DNA of 64,000 nt from Burkholderiaceae bacterium (GCA_019745555.1 JAIESX010000034.1:16938-80937), one strand, 5' to 3'. Counted from the first letter of the stretch, positions 54,358 to 62,932 are shown. The notes: a model not told the origin generated them from the letters alone. Made by a program: numbers and translations.

Positions 54358-54360
54358 GCC

Positions 54361-55275
54361 TCAAATGTCTTCCAGCAGGGCGTAGGGCAGGGGCAGCAGG
54401 GTCAGGGGCTGACCATCGGCCTGGCCCAGATGCAGGGCTTCTTGGGCCGAGGCGGTCTGCAGCGAGACGATGGCGTCCCAGCCGCCCGAGGGTGCAGCTG
54501 CGGCCTGGGCCACCAGGCCGCAAGGCTGTCCGGGATCGGTGGCAGCGTAGATCTCCTGGCCGGCCTGCATCGCGGCCTCGCCATGCACCAGATAGCCGCG
54601 ACGCTTGAGCGTGCCGCGGAACTGGCTGCGGGCCACGACCTCCTGACCGGGGTAGCAGCCCTTCTTGAAGTTCACGCCCCCTACCGACTCGTAGTTGAGC
54701 ATCTGCGGCACGAAGGCCTCGAAGATGGGCTGGCCGACCGTGGCCACGCCGCTGCGCACCTCGCCCCAGAGCCAGTCCTCGTGGCGCAGCGCCAGGCCTG
54801 CGGGCGGTGCCACACCGGCTGGTGCAACCCAGAGCGCACGCGCCATGCCGTCGGACGGGTAGAGGTGGACCAGATGGGCCTCGCCCAGCGCTTCGCAGAG
54901 CCAGGGACGCGATGGCCCGGTGGTCAGCGCCTGCAAGGCCGGACCGGCCACGCCGCAGAGTGCTGTGCTGTCCGTGGCATCGCTGAGCTTGACCTTGGCG
55001 CGCAGCACGAACATGGACAGGCGCTTGAGCGTCTGGGCCAGCAGGTCGCGGCTGCAGATCAGCAGGATCTCGGCATGGCTGCGCTTGAAGGCCACGAAAC
55101 TGGCCTGCATGCGGCCCTTGGCCGAACAGAAGGCTGCCAGCCGCGCCTCGGACAGGCCCAGCAGGGCGAAGTCCTGGGTCAGCTGGCCATGCAGGAATTT
55201 GGCTGCGTCCTCGCCTTCGGCGCGGATCACACCCAGGTGGGGCAGGGGGGCGATACCGTTCAGGGGGTGGTTCAT
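54361..55275 (-). CDS. ygfZ: Folate-dependent iron-sulfur cluster protein YgfZ
   Basis: A 304-residue YgfZ/GCV-T-like protein that helps assembly or repair of certain 4Fe-4S enzymes with tetrahydrofolate. The family signature KGCYPGQEVVAR lies at about residue 205, containing the conserved Cys. GAKGRMQA-like LAAFCSAKGRMQASFV appears in the N-terminal part. It is divergent from mltG, 47 bp away, and converges with the O-antigen-ligase-like gene. The ygfZ-mltG-tmk-holB order is a common proteobacterial neighbourhood. Confidence 0.95.
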   Translation of the reverse strand: MNHPLNGIAPLPHLGVIRAEGEDAAKFLHGQLTQDFALLGLSEARLAAFCSAKGRMQASFVAFKRSHAEILLICSRDLLAQTLKRLSMFVLRAKVKLSDATDSTALCGVAGPALQALTTGPSRPWLCEALGEAHLVHLYPSDGMARALWVAPAGVAPPAGLALRHEDWLWGEVRSGVATVGQPIFEAFVPQMLNYESVGGVNFKKGCYPGQEVVARSQFRGTLKRRGYLVHGEAAMQAGQEIYAATDPGQPCGLVAQAAAAPSGGWDAIVSLQTASAQEALHLGQADGQPLTLLPLPYALLEDI

Positions 55276-55322
55276 GGCTGTGAATTATCATCGTCCGACA
55301 TAGACCTCTTTTTGACAGGGCC

Positions 55323-56309
55323 GTGAAGTTCATTTCCTCTTTGCTATTCCTGCTGGCCAGCGTGGTCTTCGCGGCCGGTGCCTGGTGGCTGCAGCGGCCC
55401 GTACCGATGAAATCGGAGATGGTGGAAATCACCGTCGAACCGGGGATGTCGGCGCGTGCCGTGGTGCAGGCCCTGGTCAAAGGCGGTGTCGAGGTCGATC
55501 CGCAACTGCTGTACTGGTGGATCCGCCTCTCGGGTCAGGCGCGCCAGATCAAGGCTGGCAGCTACGAAATCGGCCGCGGCCCGACCCCGCGCACGCTGCT
55601 GTCCAAGCTGGTGCGCGGCGAGGTGGCCCAACGCAGCGTCACGCTGGCCGAAGGCCTGACTTTCGCGCAGTGGCGCGTCACCCTGCGCAACGCGCCCCAT
55701 CTGCGGCAGGACGGCCTGGATCTCGAACCAGAGGCCCTGATGGCCAGGCTGGGACGTCCGGGCGTGCATCCCGAGGGGCGCTTCTTCCCCAGCACCTACA
55801 CGTATGCCAAGGGCTCGAGCGACCTGGCCCTGCTGCGCCGGGCCATGCAGGAGATGGACCAGCGCCTTGCTGCCGCCTGGGCCCGGCGGGCGCCGGACAG
55901 CCCTCTGCGCACGCCGGACGAGGCCCTGATCCTGGCCAGCATCGTCGAGAAGGAAACCGGGCGTGCCAGTGACCGCGGCCAGATCTCCGGCGTCTTCAAC
56001 AACCGCCTGCGCAAGGGCATGCTGCTGCAGACCGACCCGACCGTGATCTACGGCCTGGGCGAGAAGTTCGACGGCAATCTGCGCAAGCGCGACCTCCAGA
56101 CCGACACGCCCTGGAACACCTACACGCGCAAGGGCCTGCCGCCCACGCCCATTGCCATGCCTGGTGAGGAGTCTCTGCTGGCCGCCGTGCAGCCGGAGCA
56201 GACCTCGGCCCTGTACTTCGTGGCGCGCGGCGACGGCACCAGCGCGTTCAGCGCCACCCTGGAGGAACACAACCGCGCCGTGCGCAAGTACCAGCTGGGA
56301 CAACGCTGA
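55323..56309 (+). CDS. mltG: Endolytic transglycosylase MltG
   Basis: A 328-residue inner-membrane-anchored lytic transglycosylase that ends growing glycan strands. GTG start at 55323. Residues 4-22 form the membrane anchor (ISSLLFLLASVVFAAGAWWL). The LysM-like N-terminal part precedes the YceG domain, with the catalytic Glu in ILASIVEKETGRASDR and DPTVIYGLG, then TYTRKGLPPTPIAMPG. The tmk start codon follows the stop with no gap, so the genes are translationally coupled. Confidence 0.96.
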   Translation: MKFISSLLFLLASVVFAAGAWWLQRPVPMKSEMVEITVEPGMSARAVVQALVKGGVEVDPQLLYWWIRLSGQARQIKAGSYEIGRGPTPRTLLSKLVRGEVAQRSVTLAEGLTFAQWRVTLRNAPHLRQDGLDLEPEALMARLGRPGVHPEGRFFPSTYTYAKGSSDLALLRRAMQEMDQRLAAAWARRAPDSPLRTPDEALILASIVEKETGRASDRGQISGVFNNRLRKGMLLQTDPTVIYGLGEKFDGNLRKRDLQTDTPWNTYTRKGLPPTPIAMPGEESLLAAVQPEQTSALYFVARGDGTSAFSATLEEHNRAVRKYQLGQR

Positions 56310-56945
56310 ATGGCGGGGCTCTTCATCAGTTTCGAAGGCATCGACGGCGCCGGCAAATCCACCCATATCGAGGGGCTGGCCCAGGCCTTCCGAAGCGCCG
56401 GCCGCCGGGTCACCCTGACGCGTGAGCCGGGGGGGACGCCGCTGGCCGAGAAGCTGCGCGCCCTGGTCCTCAACGACCCCATGGACGCCATGACCGAGGC
56501 CCTGCTGGTCTTCGCCGCCCGGCGCGACCATCTGCAGCAGCTCATCGAGCCGGCGCTGGCCCGGGGTGATGTGGTGCTCTGTGATCGTTTCACCGACGCG
56601 ACCTTCGCCTACCAGGGCGGCGGCCGCGGCTTCGATCGGGAGACCCTGACCGTCCTCGAACGCTGGGTCCAGGCCTTGCCCGGGTCCACGGCCCTGCGCC
56701 AGCCCGAGCTCACGGTCTGGTTCGACTTGGACCCTAGCATTGCCGCCGAGCGCCTTGCCGGTGCACGCGTGCCCGACAAGTTCGAGGCCCAGCCTGTCGA
56801 GTTCTTCCGTCGTGTGGCGGCTGGTTATGCGAAGCGCATGGAGCAGGAACCCCGGCGTTTTGCCCGTATCGACGCCGCGCAAAGCCGGGAGGCCGTCTGG
56901 CAGGACGTGCTGAACGCCGTAAGGTCCAGGGGTTGGCTGGCATGA
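56310..56945 (+). CDS. tmk: Thymidylate kinase
   Basis: A 211-residue dTMP kinase needed for dTTP synthesis. P-loop GIDGAGKST (residues 10-18), DR motif [17 protein letters not shown], and [13 protein letters not shown] with the family's Arg. Ends in an ATGA overlap with holB. Part of the mltG-tmk-holB-pilZ-tatD transcript. Confidence 0.98.
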   Translation: MAGLFISFEGIDGAGKSTHIEGLAQAFRSAGRRVTLTREPGGTPLAEKLRALVLNDPMDAMTEALLVFAARRDHLQQLIEPALARGDVVLCDRFTDATFAYQGGGRGFDRETLTVLERWVQALPGSTALRQPELTVWFDLDPSIAAERLAGARVPDKFEAQPVEFFRRVAAGYAKRMEQEPRRFARIDAAQSREAVWQDVLNAVRSRGWLA

Positions 56946-57928
56946 GCGAGCAGGCCCCCTGGATTGCGGCCCAGGCCAGGCAATTGCTGGCCCAGCGCGG
57001 CCATGCCTGGCTGCTGCAAGGCCCGTCTGGCCTGGGGCAGTACAGCCTGGGCCTGACCCTGGTGCGCGCCTGGCTGTGCGAACAGCCGGCAGAGCAGGGC
57101 GCATGCGGCCAGTGCCCGTCCTGCCATGCCATCGACGTGCGCACCCATGCCGACCTCTGCGTGCTCATGCCCGAGACCGTGATGATCGAACTCGGCTGGC
57201 CGCTGGACGAGAAGGCCCAGGCCGACATCGACGAAAAGAAGCGCAAGCCGAGCAAGGAGATCCGCATCGAGGCCATGCGAGATGCGATCGAGTTCGCCCA
57301 GCGCACCAGTGCGCGCGGACGCGGCAAGGCCGTGCTGATCTACCCGGCCGAGCGCATGAACCATGTGACGGCCAATGCGCTGCTCAAGACCCTGGAAGAG
57401 CCGCCGGGCGATGTGCGCTTCGTGCTGGCCAGCGAGGCTGCACACCAGCTCTTGCCTACCATCCGCAGCCGATGCCTGACCCACATCATGGCCTGGCCCG
57501 CAGAAGCCGATGCGCAGGCCTGGCTGCAGGCGCAGGGCGTCCCGGCGACTGACACCCTGACGCTGCTGCGAGCTGCCGGTGGGCGGCCCGACGATGCCCT
57601 GCTTTACGCCGACACGGGACGTGACCCTCAGAGCTGGCACAAGCTGCCCCGTGCCATGCAGCGCGGCGAGCTCGCGCTGGTGGCCGACTGGAGTCCGGCG
57701 CAGCTGATCGACGCCCTGCACAAGCTTTGTCACGACCTCATGGCCCGTGGCGTCGGTGCCCAGCCGCGGTATTTCGTCGCGGAGGATCTGCCGCCGTCGC
57801 CCACGCTGCGGCGCCTGAAGGACTGGCAGCAGGAACTGGGTCGGGAAAGTCGTACCGCCGAGCACCCGTTTAACAACGGCCTGATGCTGGAAGCGCTTGT
57901 GAGCCGCGCCCAAAGCACTCTAAACTAG
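56942..57928 (+). CDS. holB: DNA polymerase III delta' subunit
   Basis: A 328-residue clamp-loader subunit. The ATG at 56942 overlaps the tmk stop. The zinc module Cys are visible in [37 protein letters not shown] is the Walker B/sensor region, where delta' lacks a functional P-loop ([11 protein letters not shown] in place of GKT). TIRSRC is the SRC motif that supplies the arginine finger to the neighbouring subunit. Cytoplasmic, part of the replicase clamp loader. Confidence 0.96.
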   Translation: MSEQAPWIAAQARQLLAQRGHAWLLQGPSGLGQYSLGLTLVRAWLCEQPAEQGACGQCPSCHAIDVRTHADLCVLMPETVMIELGWPLDEKAQADIDEKKRKPSKEIRIEAMRDAIEFAQRTSARGRGKAVLIYPAERMNHVTANALLKTLEEPPGDVRFVLASEAAHQLLPTIRSRCLTHIMAWPAEADAQAWLQAQGVPATDTLTLLRAAGGRPDDALLYADTGRDPQSWHKLPRAMQRGELALVADWSPAQLIDALHKLCHDLMARGVGAQPRYFVAEDLPPSPTLRRLKDWQQELGRESRTAEHPFNNGLMLEALVSRAQSTLN

Positions 57929-57951
57929 CAGCTCTTCCGTCCCTCCCGCCC

Positions 57952-58311
57952 ATGTCGACTGCCAACACCACGCCGCGCCCCAGCGTCATCCAGCTCGCGA
58001 TCAAGGAAAAGGCCGCGCTCTACGCTGCCTACATCCCCTTGTTCACCGAAGGCGGTGTCTTCATCCCGACCACACGCGACTACCGCCTGGGTGACGACGT
58101 CTACGTTCTGATGTCCCTACCCGACGACAACCAGCGCTATCCCATTGCCGGCAAGGTGGCTTGGGTGACGCCGGCCAAGGCGGCCGGCACACGCACCCAG
58201 GGCGTGGGCGTCCGGTTTCCGGCCGATGAGAAGTCGCGCCTGCTGAAGAACAAGATCGAGGACATCCTGGGCTCGCATCTCGGTTCCGACCGCACCACCC
58301 AGACGATCTGA
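57952..58311 (+). CDS. PilZ-domain protein
   Basis: A 119-residue PilZ-fold protein located between holB and tatD, the standard position of the type IV pilus gene pilZ. The pattern EKAALYAAYIPLFTEGGVFI and YRLGDDVYVLMSLPDD, GKVAWVTPAKA is typical. The N-terminal RxxxR motif needed for strong cyclic-di-GMP binding is not evident, as in canonical pilZ-like members, so it may act through protein contacts in pilus assembly. Confidence 0.92.
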   Translation: MSTANTTPRPSVIQLAIKEKAALYAAYIPLFTEGGVFIPTTRDYRLGDDVYVLMSLPDDNQRYPIAGKVAWVTPAKAAGTRTQGVGVRFPADEKSRLLKNKIEDILGSHLGSDRTTQTI

Positions 58312-58346
58312 GTCCCGCGGTCCTGGCGCAGGACCGCATTGCCGCC

Positions 58347-59147
58347 ATGTACACCGATTCGCATTGCCACCTGAGCTTTCCCGAGCTGCGCCAGGACCTG
58401 CCACGCATACGCGAGGCCATGGCCCAGGCCGGCGTGAGCCGGGCCCTGTGCATCTGCACCACGCTGGAAGAGTTCGAGGATGTCCACGGGCTGGCCCTGG
58501 CGCATGAGAACTTCTGGTCCACCGTGGGGGTGCACCCGGACAACGAGGATGTGACCGAGCCCAGTCTCGACGATCTGCTGCATCGCGGGCGCCTGCCGCG
58601 GGTGATCGGCATCGGTGAGACCGGCCTGGACTACTACCGCCTGGGCGAGCGCAGCGTGGCGGACATGGAATGGCAGCGCCAGCGCTTTCGCACCCATATT
58701 CGGGCCGCCCGCCAGCTCGATCTGCCCCTCGTCATCCATACCCGCAGTGCCTCCGATGACACCCTGACCATCCTGAAGGAAGAGGGCGAGGATGGCTCGT
58801 CGGGTTCTGCCGGCGGGGTTTTCCACTGCTTCACCGAGACGGCCGAAGTGGCTCGGGCTGCCCTGGACCTGGGCTTTTACATTTCCTTTTCCGGCATTCT
58901 GACCTTCAAGAATGCGGCCGATCTGCGGGAGGTGGCCCGTTTTGTCCCCATGGACCGTATGCTGATCGAGACCGACAGCCCGTACCTGGCACCGGTGCCG
59001 TACCGCGGCAAGACCAACAATCCGTCCTACGTGGTCCACGTCGCACGCCAGATCGCGGAGTTGCGCGGATGTGCCCCTGAAGAAGTTGCGTTCAGTACCA
59101 GCCGCAATTTCGAACGTTTGTTCAAGGGTTGCTTGAGCGCCAGCTGA
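58347..59147 (+). CDS. TatD-family metal-dependent hydrolase/DNase
   Basis: A 266-residue TatD protein. Metal ligands appear in YTDSHCHLSF (HxH near residue 6-8), the Glu of IGIGETGLDYY, His of LVIHTRSAS, and VFHCFTET, plus the Asp in MLIETDSPYLAP. Relatives are 3'-5' DNases or d-Tyr deacylases. It is the last gene of the core block: base composition falls sharply from about position 59160, and the accessory region begins. Confidence 0.95.
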   Translation: MYTDSHCHLSFPELRQDLPRIREAMAQAGVSRALCICTTLEEFEDVHGLALAHENFWSTVGVHPDNEDVTEPSLDDLLHRGRLPRVIGIGETGLDYYRLGERSVADMEWQRQRFRTHIRAARQLDLPLVIHTRSASDDTLTILKEEGEDGSSGSAGGVFHCFTETAEVARAALDLGFYISFSGILTFKNAADLREVARFVPMDRMLIETDSPYLAPVPYRGKTNNPSYVVHVARQIAELRGCAPEEVAFSTSRNFERLFKGCLSAS

Positions 59148-59488
59148 TGCTCGCAAAGTACTTTAGGTTTATTCAGAAGTACATTGATTTTCATAGATAT
59201 TTTCTCTTAAATCGATGACAAGAGGAACGTTAAGCGATTGTCTATACAAAAGCAATGAGCCCTCCGGAGAAGAAAGCATCGAATAGCTTGTTCGTATAGA
59301 GAATCTCTTGATTTTTGTTTAAGTAATTTTCTAGATAGTTTGCGTTACAAATTTCGCACCCAAGATCTCGTTCTTTGATGGAACGATCAAACATGCGATA
59401 TCGGAAATTTTTTAGTCGGGATTTCTTCGTCGACTTTGCAATTTCCAGATTGCTCCGGTACTGTATGTACATCCATCGGAGCAATCAA
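59148..59488. other. AT-rich tract at the core/accessory boundary, no confident gene
   Basis: About 340 bp with GC near 35% (counted over 59161-59400), compared with well above 60% on both sides. The minus strand has an 80-codon open frame (59242-59484) rich in Lys, Asn and Tyr, but it starts at TTG, has no Shine-Dalgarno and resembles nothing known to me. It may be a decayed fragment of foreign DNA. No tRNA or integrase is seen. The right end holds a promoter-like sequence and the inverted repeat described separately. Confidence 0.6.
59436..59486 (+). promoter_or_regulatory. Putative promoter overlapped by a perfect 10-bp inverted repeat
   Basis: TTGCAA (59436-59441), 17 bp, TACTGT (59459-59464) is a plausible sigma70 promoter. 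GATTGCTCCG (59448-59457) and CGGAGCAATC (59477-59486) form a perfect inverted repeat that brackets the -10 box; the right arm contains the GGAG Shine-Dalgarno of the 59489 gene. It could be an operator for a dimeric repressor, or a recombination half-site at the island boundary. Function inferred. Confidence 0.5.
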
Positions 59489-59737
59489 ATGTTCACCCTC
59501 GCACCCCAGTCACCCTCTGAGCCGCTCGCCGGCCGGGTACCTGCGCGTGCCCTGACTTCCTCGGTCAAACGCTCCGTCCTGGCCATGTCCATGCGCTTTT
59601 CCTACGACGCACGAAATCCCATAGCGGTCAGCATTAGTCGGTCCCGATATCGCAAATGGACCGTCACTTGCACCCCCGCCACCCCGATTTCCGTCCAGGA
59701 GCTCCGACTCTCGCGTAACACCTCACCCCACGCGTAG
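59489..59737 (+). CDS. Possible 82-residue protein, first gene of the AAA+ cassette
   Basis: An ATG at 59489 with GGAG placed 7 bases upstream opens an 82-codon frame; about 72% of third positions are G or C, near the level expected for coding in this genome. The product is Ser/Arg-rich (SRSRYRKWTVTCTPATPISV) without recognisable domains, signal peptide or membrane helix. It ends 38 bp before the AAA+ ATPase gene. The strong C/T bias of the plus strand could also mean a non-coding leader, so the call is tentative. Confidence 0.35.
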   Translation: MFTLAPQSPSEPLAGRVPARALTSSVKRSVLAMSMRFSYDARNPIAVSISRSRYRKWTVTCTPATPISVQELRLSRNTSPHA

Positions 59738-59742
59738 TCCCC

Positions 59743-59772
59743 GGGCTCCTGACTTAGCAGTCACAGGAGCCC
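59743..59772 (+). promoter_or_regulatory. Hairpin that sequesters the Shine-Dalgarno of the AAA+ ATPase gene
   Basis: GGGCTCCTG (59743-59751) is perfectly complementary to CAGGAGCCC (59764-59772), with a 12-base loop. The Shine-Dalgarno AGGAG of the gene starting at 59776 lies within the right arm. With no T tract, it is more likely a translational control element than a terminator: translation of the ATPase would need the stem opened, for example by ribosomes from the upstream small gene or by a binding protein. Confidence 0.55.
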
Positions 59773-59775
59773 AAC

Positions 59776-61083
59776 ATGAGACCCAACAACAAGGATGAAG
59801 CCGCCGGCCTGCCAGGCTACGGTGGTTACTCATTTCACGACGAAGACACGTACAAGTCGATCACGCTGATCCTGCCCAGCGCAGTGGTGCAGTCCTTGAA
59901 GGACGAGGCGCTGGCCGCGACGCTTGCCCAGGAAGCCAAGGAGTCCGCAGAGCAGCAGGCTAGCAAGAGGGCTGAAGACGATCGGTTATCGACCGCCCTC
60001 AAGCCTCGCCCGTCACTGGGTAGTGGCGACCTCGACCCGGACCGCGAAGCCGCGGACCTGCAGCAGGCCGCGTTAGTCTCGACAGAGACCCCATGCGCCG
60101 AGGAATCCATCGCCGTCTACGGCGTTCTGGAGCCCCTGATCCTCATCAAGGACCTCAAGGCCCGCACCCCCGATCGCGAGATCCACAAGCGCAACGAGGC
60201 GCTGTACCGCCGGATCAAGCCCAAGGGACACCGGCGTGCCCTGGCGCAACCGCAGGTCGATCCCTTACGCTTCGACCACCTGCGCCGCGCCTTCCCGCAC
60301 TTCTCACCGGTGCTGGACCTGGTGCAGGACCAACACGCCTTCGCCGAGCTGACGGGCAAGCCGGTCCAGATCCCGCCCATCTTGCTGGGCGGCGACCCGG
60401 GCATCGGCAAGACCCGCTTCTCGGTGGAGCTGGCCAAGGTCCTGGGGACCGTCATCCGGCGCCTGCCCTTTGACAACGGCCAGTCTGGCGCCTCGCTGCT
60501 GGGCTCGGACAAGAACTGGGCCAACACGACCTATGGGGTGGTGTTTGAGCTAGTCGTTCTGGGCGAATTCGCCAACCCGGTCATCCTGCTCGACGAGGTC
60601 GACAAGGCGAGTAAGCGGCGCGAGGGCGATGCCTTGGCGGCCTTGCACACCCTGCTGGAGCCCGTGACGTCCCAGAGCGTGCGCGATATCAGTGTCGACT
60701 TCGAGTTCAACGCCAGCCACGTGGTCTGGATCGCCACGGCCAACGATCTCACGCGTGTGCCGCAGTCCCTGAGGTCGCGCTTCCACGAGTTCTGGATCGA
60801 GCAGCCCACGGGGGCGCAGGCCTTGCTGATGGCCGAGGTGGTCGCGCAGGAAGTGCACCAGGAGATGAGCCTGCCCGGCTTTGAGCCGCCGGCGCGCCAG
60901 GTTGTGCACTACATCGCCTACCTAAGCGCCCGTGAGCAGGTCCAGGTCCTGAAGCGCGCCTATGCCGCGGCACGGGTCAACGGGCGCAACCACCTCGGCC
61001 TGGCCGATCTGCCCGAGCAGGTCCGCCAGGAGGCCAGCGAACTCGCTGGCGACCAGGCCTCGTCCACTGGCCTGCTGCACTGA
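59776..61083 (+). CDS. Lon-like AAA+ ATPase without protease domain
   Basis: A 435-residue AAA+ protein. The first 110 residues are polar, with a helical charged segment (ATLAQEAKESAEQQASKRAED). The AAA+ module (about 160-410) has Walker A GGDPGIGKT (205-213), Walker B VILLDEVDK (269-277), sensor-1 N323 (ATANDL) and an Arg-finger candidate in SLRSRF (331-336). The order and wording resemble the Lon ATPase core, but the Ser/Lys peptidase domain and the Lon N-terminal domain are absent. It could remodel or unfold a partner encoded next door. Shine-Dalgarno inside a hairpin. It is followed after 21 bp by the Cys/His protein, so both are likely in one operon. Confidence 0.85.
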   Translation: MRPNNKDEAAGLPGYGGYSFHDEDTYKSITLILPSAVVQSLKDEALAATLAQEAKESAEQQASKRAEDDRLSTALKPRPSLGSGDLDPDREAADLQQAALVSTETPCAEESIAVYGVLEPLILIKDLKARTPDREIHKRNEALYRRIKPKGHRRALAQPQVDPLRFDHLRRAFPHFSPVLDLVQDQHAFAELTGKPVQIPPILLGGDPGIGKTRFSVELAKVLGTVIRRLPFDNGQSGASLLGSDKNWANTTYGVVFELVVLGEFANPVILLDEVDKASKRREGDALAALHTLLEPVTSQSVRDISVDFEFNASHVVWIATANDLTRVPQSLRSRFHEFWIEQPTGAQALLMAEVVAQEVHQEMSLPGFEPPARQVVHYIAYLSAREQVQVLKRAYAAARVNGRNHLGLADLPEQVRQEASELAGDQASSTGLLH

Positions 61084-61104
61084 CAAGAACTGAAAGGAAT
61101 CACC

Positions 61105-61629
61105 ATGAACAACCAGCTTCCCTCATCCCTGCAAGAGATCCAGGCCCTCTATCCCTACCAGTTCAGCAATCCTGTGCTGGGTGTGGACGTCGCCAAAGGC
61201 TGGATGCCCGTCTTTGCCCAGCTCTGCACCGACATCGACAACCTCCTGGGCGCAGACAAGTTCGGCTTCCACTGGAGCCAAATCAAGGAGAAGTACGGAT
61301 CAGCCCGCTTCTATTACCGCTTCCAGGGCCGCAAGTCCGGCACGCGGCTGGACATCCATACGCCCAATGGTGTCTGGAGCCAGCATATCCCGGCCGAGCG
61401 CCGGATCAGAACCGAGCGGGACAAGACGTTCCAGGAGATCGATCAGGCCGTGCTCAAGCTGACCATGGCCGCCGAGGTGGCCACCCAGCGTATGTGCCTG
61501 GTCTGCGGGCAACCAGGCGTAGCCGATACCGAACTCGGGTATGTGATGGTCCTGTGCCCTGGGCACAAGGCCCAGCGGCGCCAGCCCTCAGGCTTGCCCC
61601 GTGACTTCTGGGAAAACCTCAAGGGGTAG
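61105..61629 (+). CDS. Conserved protein with IKEKYG motif and possible C-terminal zinc site
   Basis: A 174-residue protein of no known function. HWSQIKEKYGSARFYYRF (about residues 56-73) resembles the QVKEKFGxLRFY pattern seen in widespread uncharacterised bacterial and phage proteins. A C-terminal CxxC (C131, C134) and C151 with H154 could bind zinc. Shine-Dalgarno AAAGGA. Placed between the AAA+ ATPase and the metallophosphoesterase with gaps of 21 and 6 bp, it probably belongs to the same transcript and may be an adaptor or substrate for the ATPase. Confidence 0.75.
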   Translation: MNNQLPSSLQEIQALYPYQFSNPVLGVDVAKGWMPVFAQLCTDIDNLLGADKFGFHWSQIKEKYGSARFYYRFQGRKSGTRLDIHTPNGVWSQHIPAERRIRTERDKTFQEIDQAVLKLTMAAEVATQRMCLVCGQPGVADTELGYVMVLCPGHKAQRRQPSGLPRDFWENLKG

Positions 61630-61635
61630 GAAGCC

Positions 61636-62445
61636 ATGAAGCTCTTGGTATTGAGCGATCTGCATAACGAGGCGTCCGTCATGTCCCCATTTGTAGATGG
61701 AAGGCGGATCGATACGGACGCGGACGTAGTCGTGCTGGCCGGGGATATACACGAGGGTGTCCAGGCACCCCTCTGGGCTCGCCAGGCCTTCCCGGACAAA
61801 GAAATCGTCCTCGTAGCTGGAAACCATGAGTTCTACGGCCGCTACTGGAAACGCAATCTGCGCAAGATCCGCGAGAAGTCCGCTCAGCTTGGGATCCACT
61901 TCCTGGAGAACGATGCGGTCGAGATCGGCGGGATCAGGTTTCTGGGATGTACCTTGTGGACGGATTACTGCCTCTACGGGGAAGAGCGGCGGCGGGAAAG
62001 CATGAACGCAGCACACACCCTGATGACGGACTTCAGATTGATCAAGCTGGACCGCAAGCCGGATGAAAACCAGGATTGGCGGGAGTTCAGGGTGGTGAAG
62101 CTGATTCCTCAACTCACCCTGCGACGGCACGTCCAGAGCGCTGCCTGGTTGGATGCGCAGCTGGCTCTGGGTGATCCGGACAAGACGGTGGTGGTAACAC
62201 ACCATGCCCCGCTGGGGATGTCCATCCCGAAGCAATTCCAAGGAGACAAGCTCAGCCCGGCGTACGCATCCAACTTACTCCATCTAGTCGGTCGGTCAGA
62301 GCTTTGGATCCATGGACACGTTCACGAGAGCATGGATTACAGGTACGGCAAGACTCGGGTGGTCTGTAACCCACGGGGTTATCAGACGCCCTCGGGGGAG
62401 CACCTCAATGGGTTGTTCCAGCCAGATCTGATTGTCGAGGTTTAG
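61636..62445 (+). CDS. Calcineurin-like metallophosphoesterase
   Basis: A 269-residue metallophosphoesterase. The complete motif set is visible: D8 and H10 (SDLHNE), D37 with H39 (AGDIHEG), N63/H64 (GNHEFYG), the VVVTHHAPLG His pair, and GHVHESM near residue 220. No signal peptide, so cytoplasmic. Substrate could be a nucleotide, a nucleic acid end or a phosphoprotein. It starts 6 bp after the Cys/His protein and is followed at 13 bp by the MbcA/ParS-like gene, indicating one transcript. Confidence 0.9.
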   Translation: MKLLVLSDLHNEASVMSPFVDGRRIDTDADVVVLAGDIHEGVQAPLWARQAFPDKEIVLVAGNHEFYGRYWKRNLRKIREKSAQLGIHFLENDAVEIGGIRFLGCTLWTDYCLYGEERRRESMNAAHTLMTDFRLIKLDRKPDENQDWREFRVVKLIPQLTLRRHVQSAAWLDAQLALGDPDKTVVVTHHAPLGMSIPKQFQGDKLSPAYASNLLHLVGRSELWIHGHVHESMDYRYGKTRVVCNPRGYQTPSGEHLNGLFQPDLIVEV

Positions 62446-62458
62446 AAGGAGGTCGCGT

Positions 62459-62875
62459 ATGACTAAGTCACAAGTGCGAGCTGTCGTAATGGACGGTCCG
62501 ATCGTCCTACCAGCTGACATCATCCGAAGACTAGCACCCATCTTTGAGATATCGACGACGGGAATGGCCCGTTTGCTAGGGATGAGCCGGCATGTGGTCT
62601 GGAGACGGATTCATCGGCGCGAAGCGCTACCCGCTAGGTACCAGGGAAGAGCCATGGGAGCGATCAGGCTCCACGCCCTGGCACTTGATCTCTGCTGGTA
62701 CCAGACCGTCAACGGACGACGGGAAACCAGAGGATGGCTGAACGACTGGCTTCGTACACCAAGGCCAGAAGCCCACAAGCGTCGGCCGATTGAGCTCCTC
62801 GGAAACGAAGAGGGGCAGAAGGAGTTGCTGGCGCTCGTGATGAGGCTTTCTACTGACGTTTACATAAATGAATAG
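62459..62875 (+). CDS. MbcA/ParS/Xre-like orphan antitoxin-type protein
   Basis: A 138-residue protein starting at ATG 62459 after the strong Shine-Dalgarno AGAAGGAGGT. An HTH-like segment (TTGMARLLGMSRHVVWRRI, about 33-51) is followed by a C-terminal domain with RGWLNDWLRTPRPEAHKRRP and IELLGNEEGQKELLALVMRL, the WL-x-TP ... P-x-ELL ... EG pattern of the toxin-binding domain of MbcA/ParS-type antitoxins. These normally pair with RES-domain toxins that destroy NAD; no RES gene is present here. It may be an orphan regulator of this cassette. Confidence 0.75.
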   Translation: MTKSQVRAVVMDGPIVLPADIIRRLAPIFEISTTGMARLLGMSRHVVWRRIHRREALPARYQGRAMGAIRLHALALDLCWYQTVNGRRETRGWLNDWLRTPRPEAHKRRPIELLGNEEGQKELLALVMRLSTDVYINE

Positions 62876-62932
62876 GCTGATTCCAGCTGATCTATGTAAG
62901 ATGGCCGAGTATCGACTAACAACAAAACACAT

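Noticed and set aside
59461..59476. CTGTATGTACATCCAT as a LexA (SOS) box
   Set aside because: Only the left CTGT half fits; the right half is CCAT instead of ACAG.
59242..59484. 80-codon low-GC open frame on the minus strand in the AT-rich tract
   Set aside because: It starts at TTG, has no Shine-Dalgarno and overlaps the inverted repeat and promoter-like sequence. The Lys/Asn/Tyr-rich product fits chance translation of AT-rich DNA or a decayed gene.
59776..61083. Lon protease
   Set aside because: The AAA+ core resembles Lon, but there is no C-terminal Ser-Lys peptidase domain and no Lon N-terminal domain; the protein is about half Lon's length.
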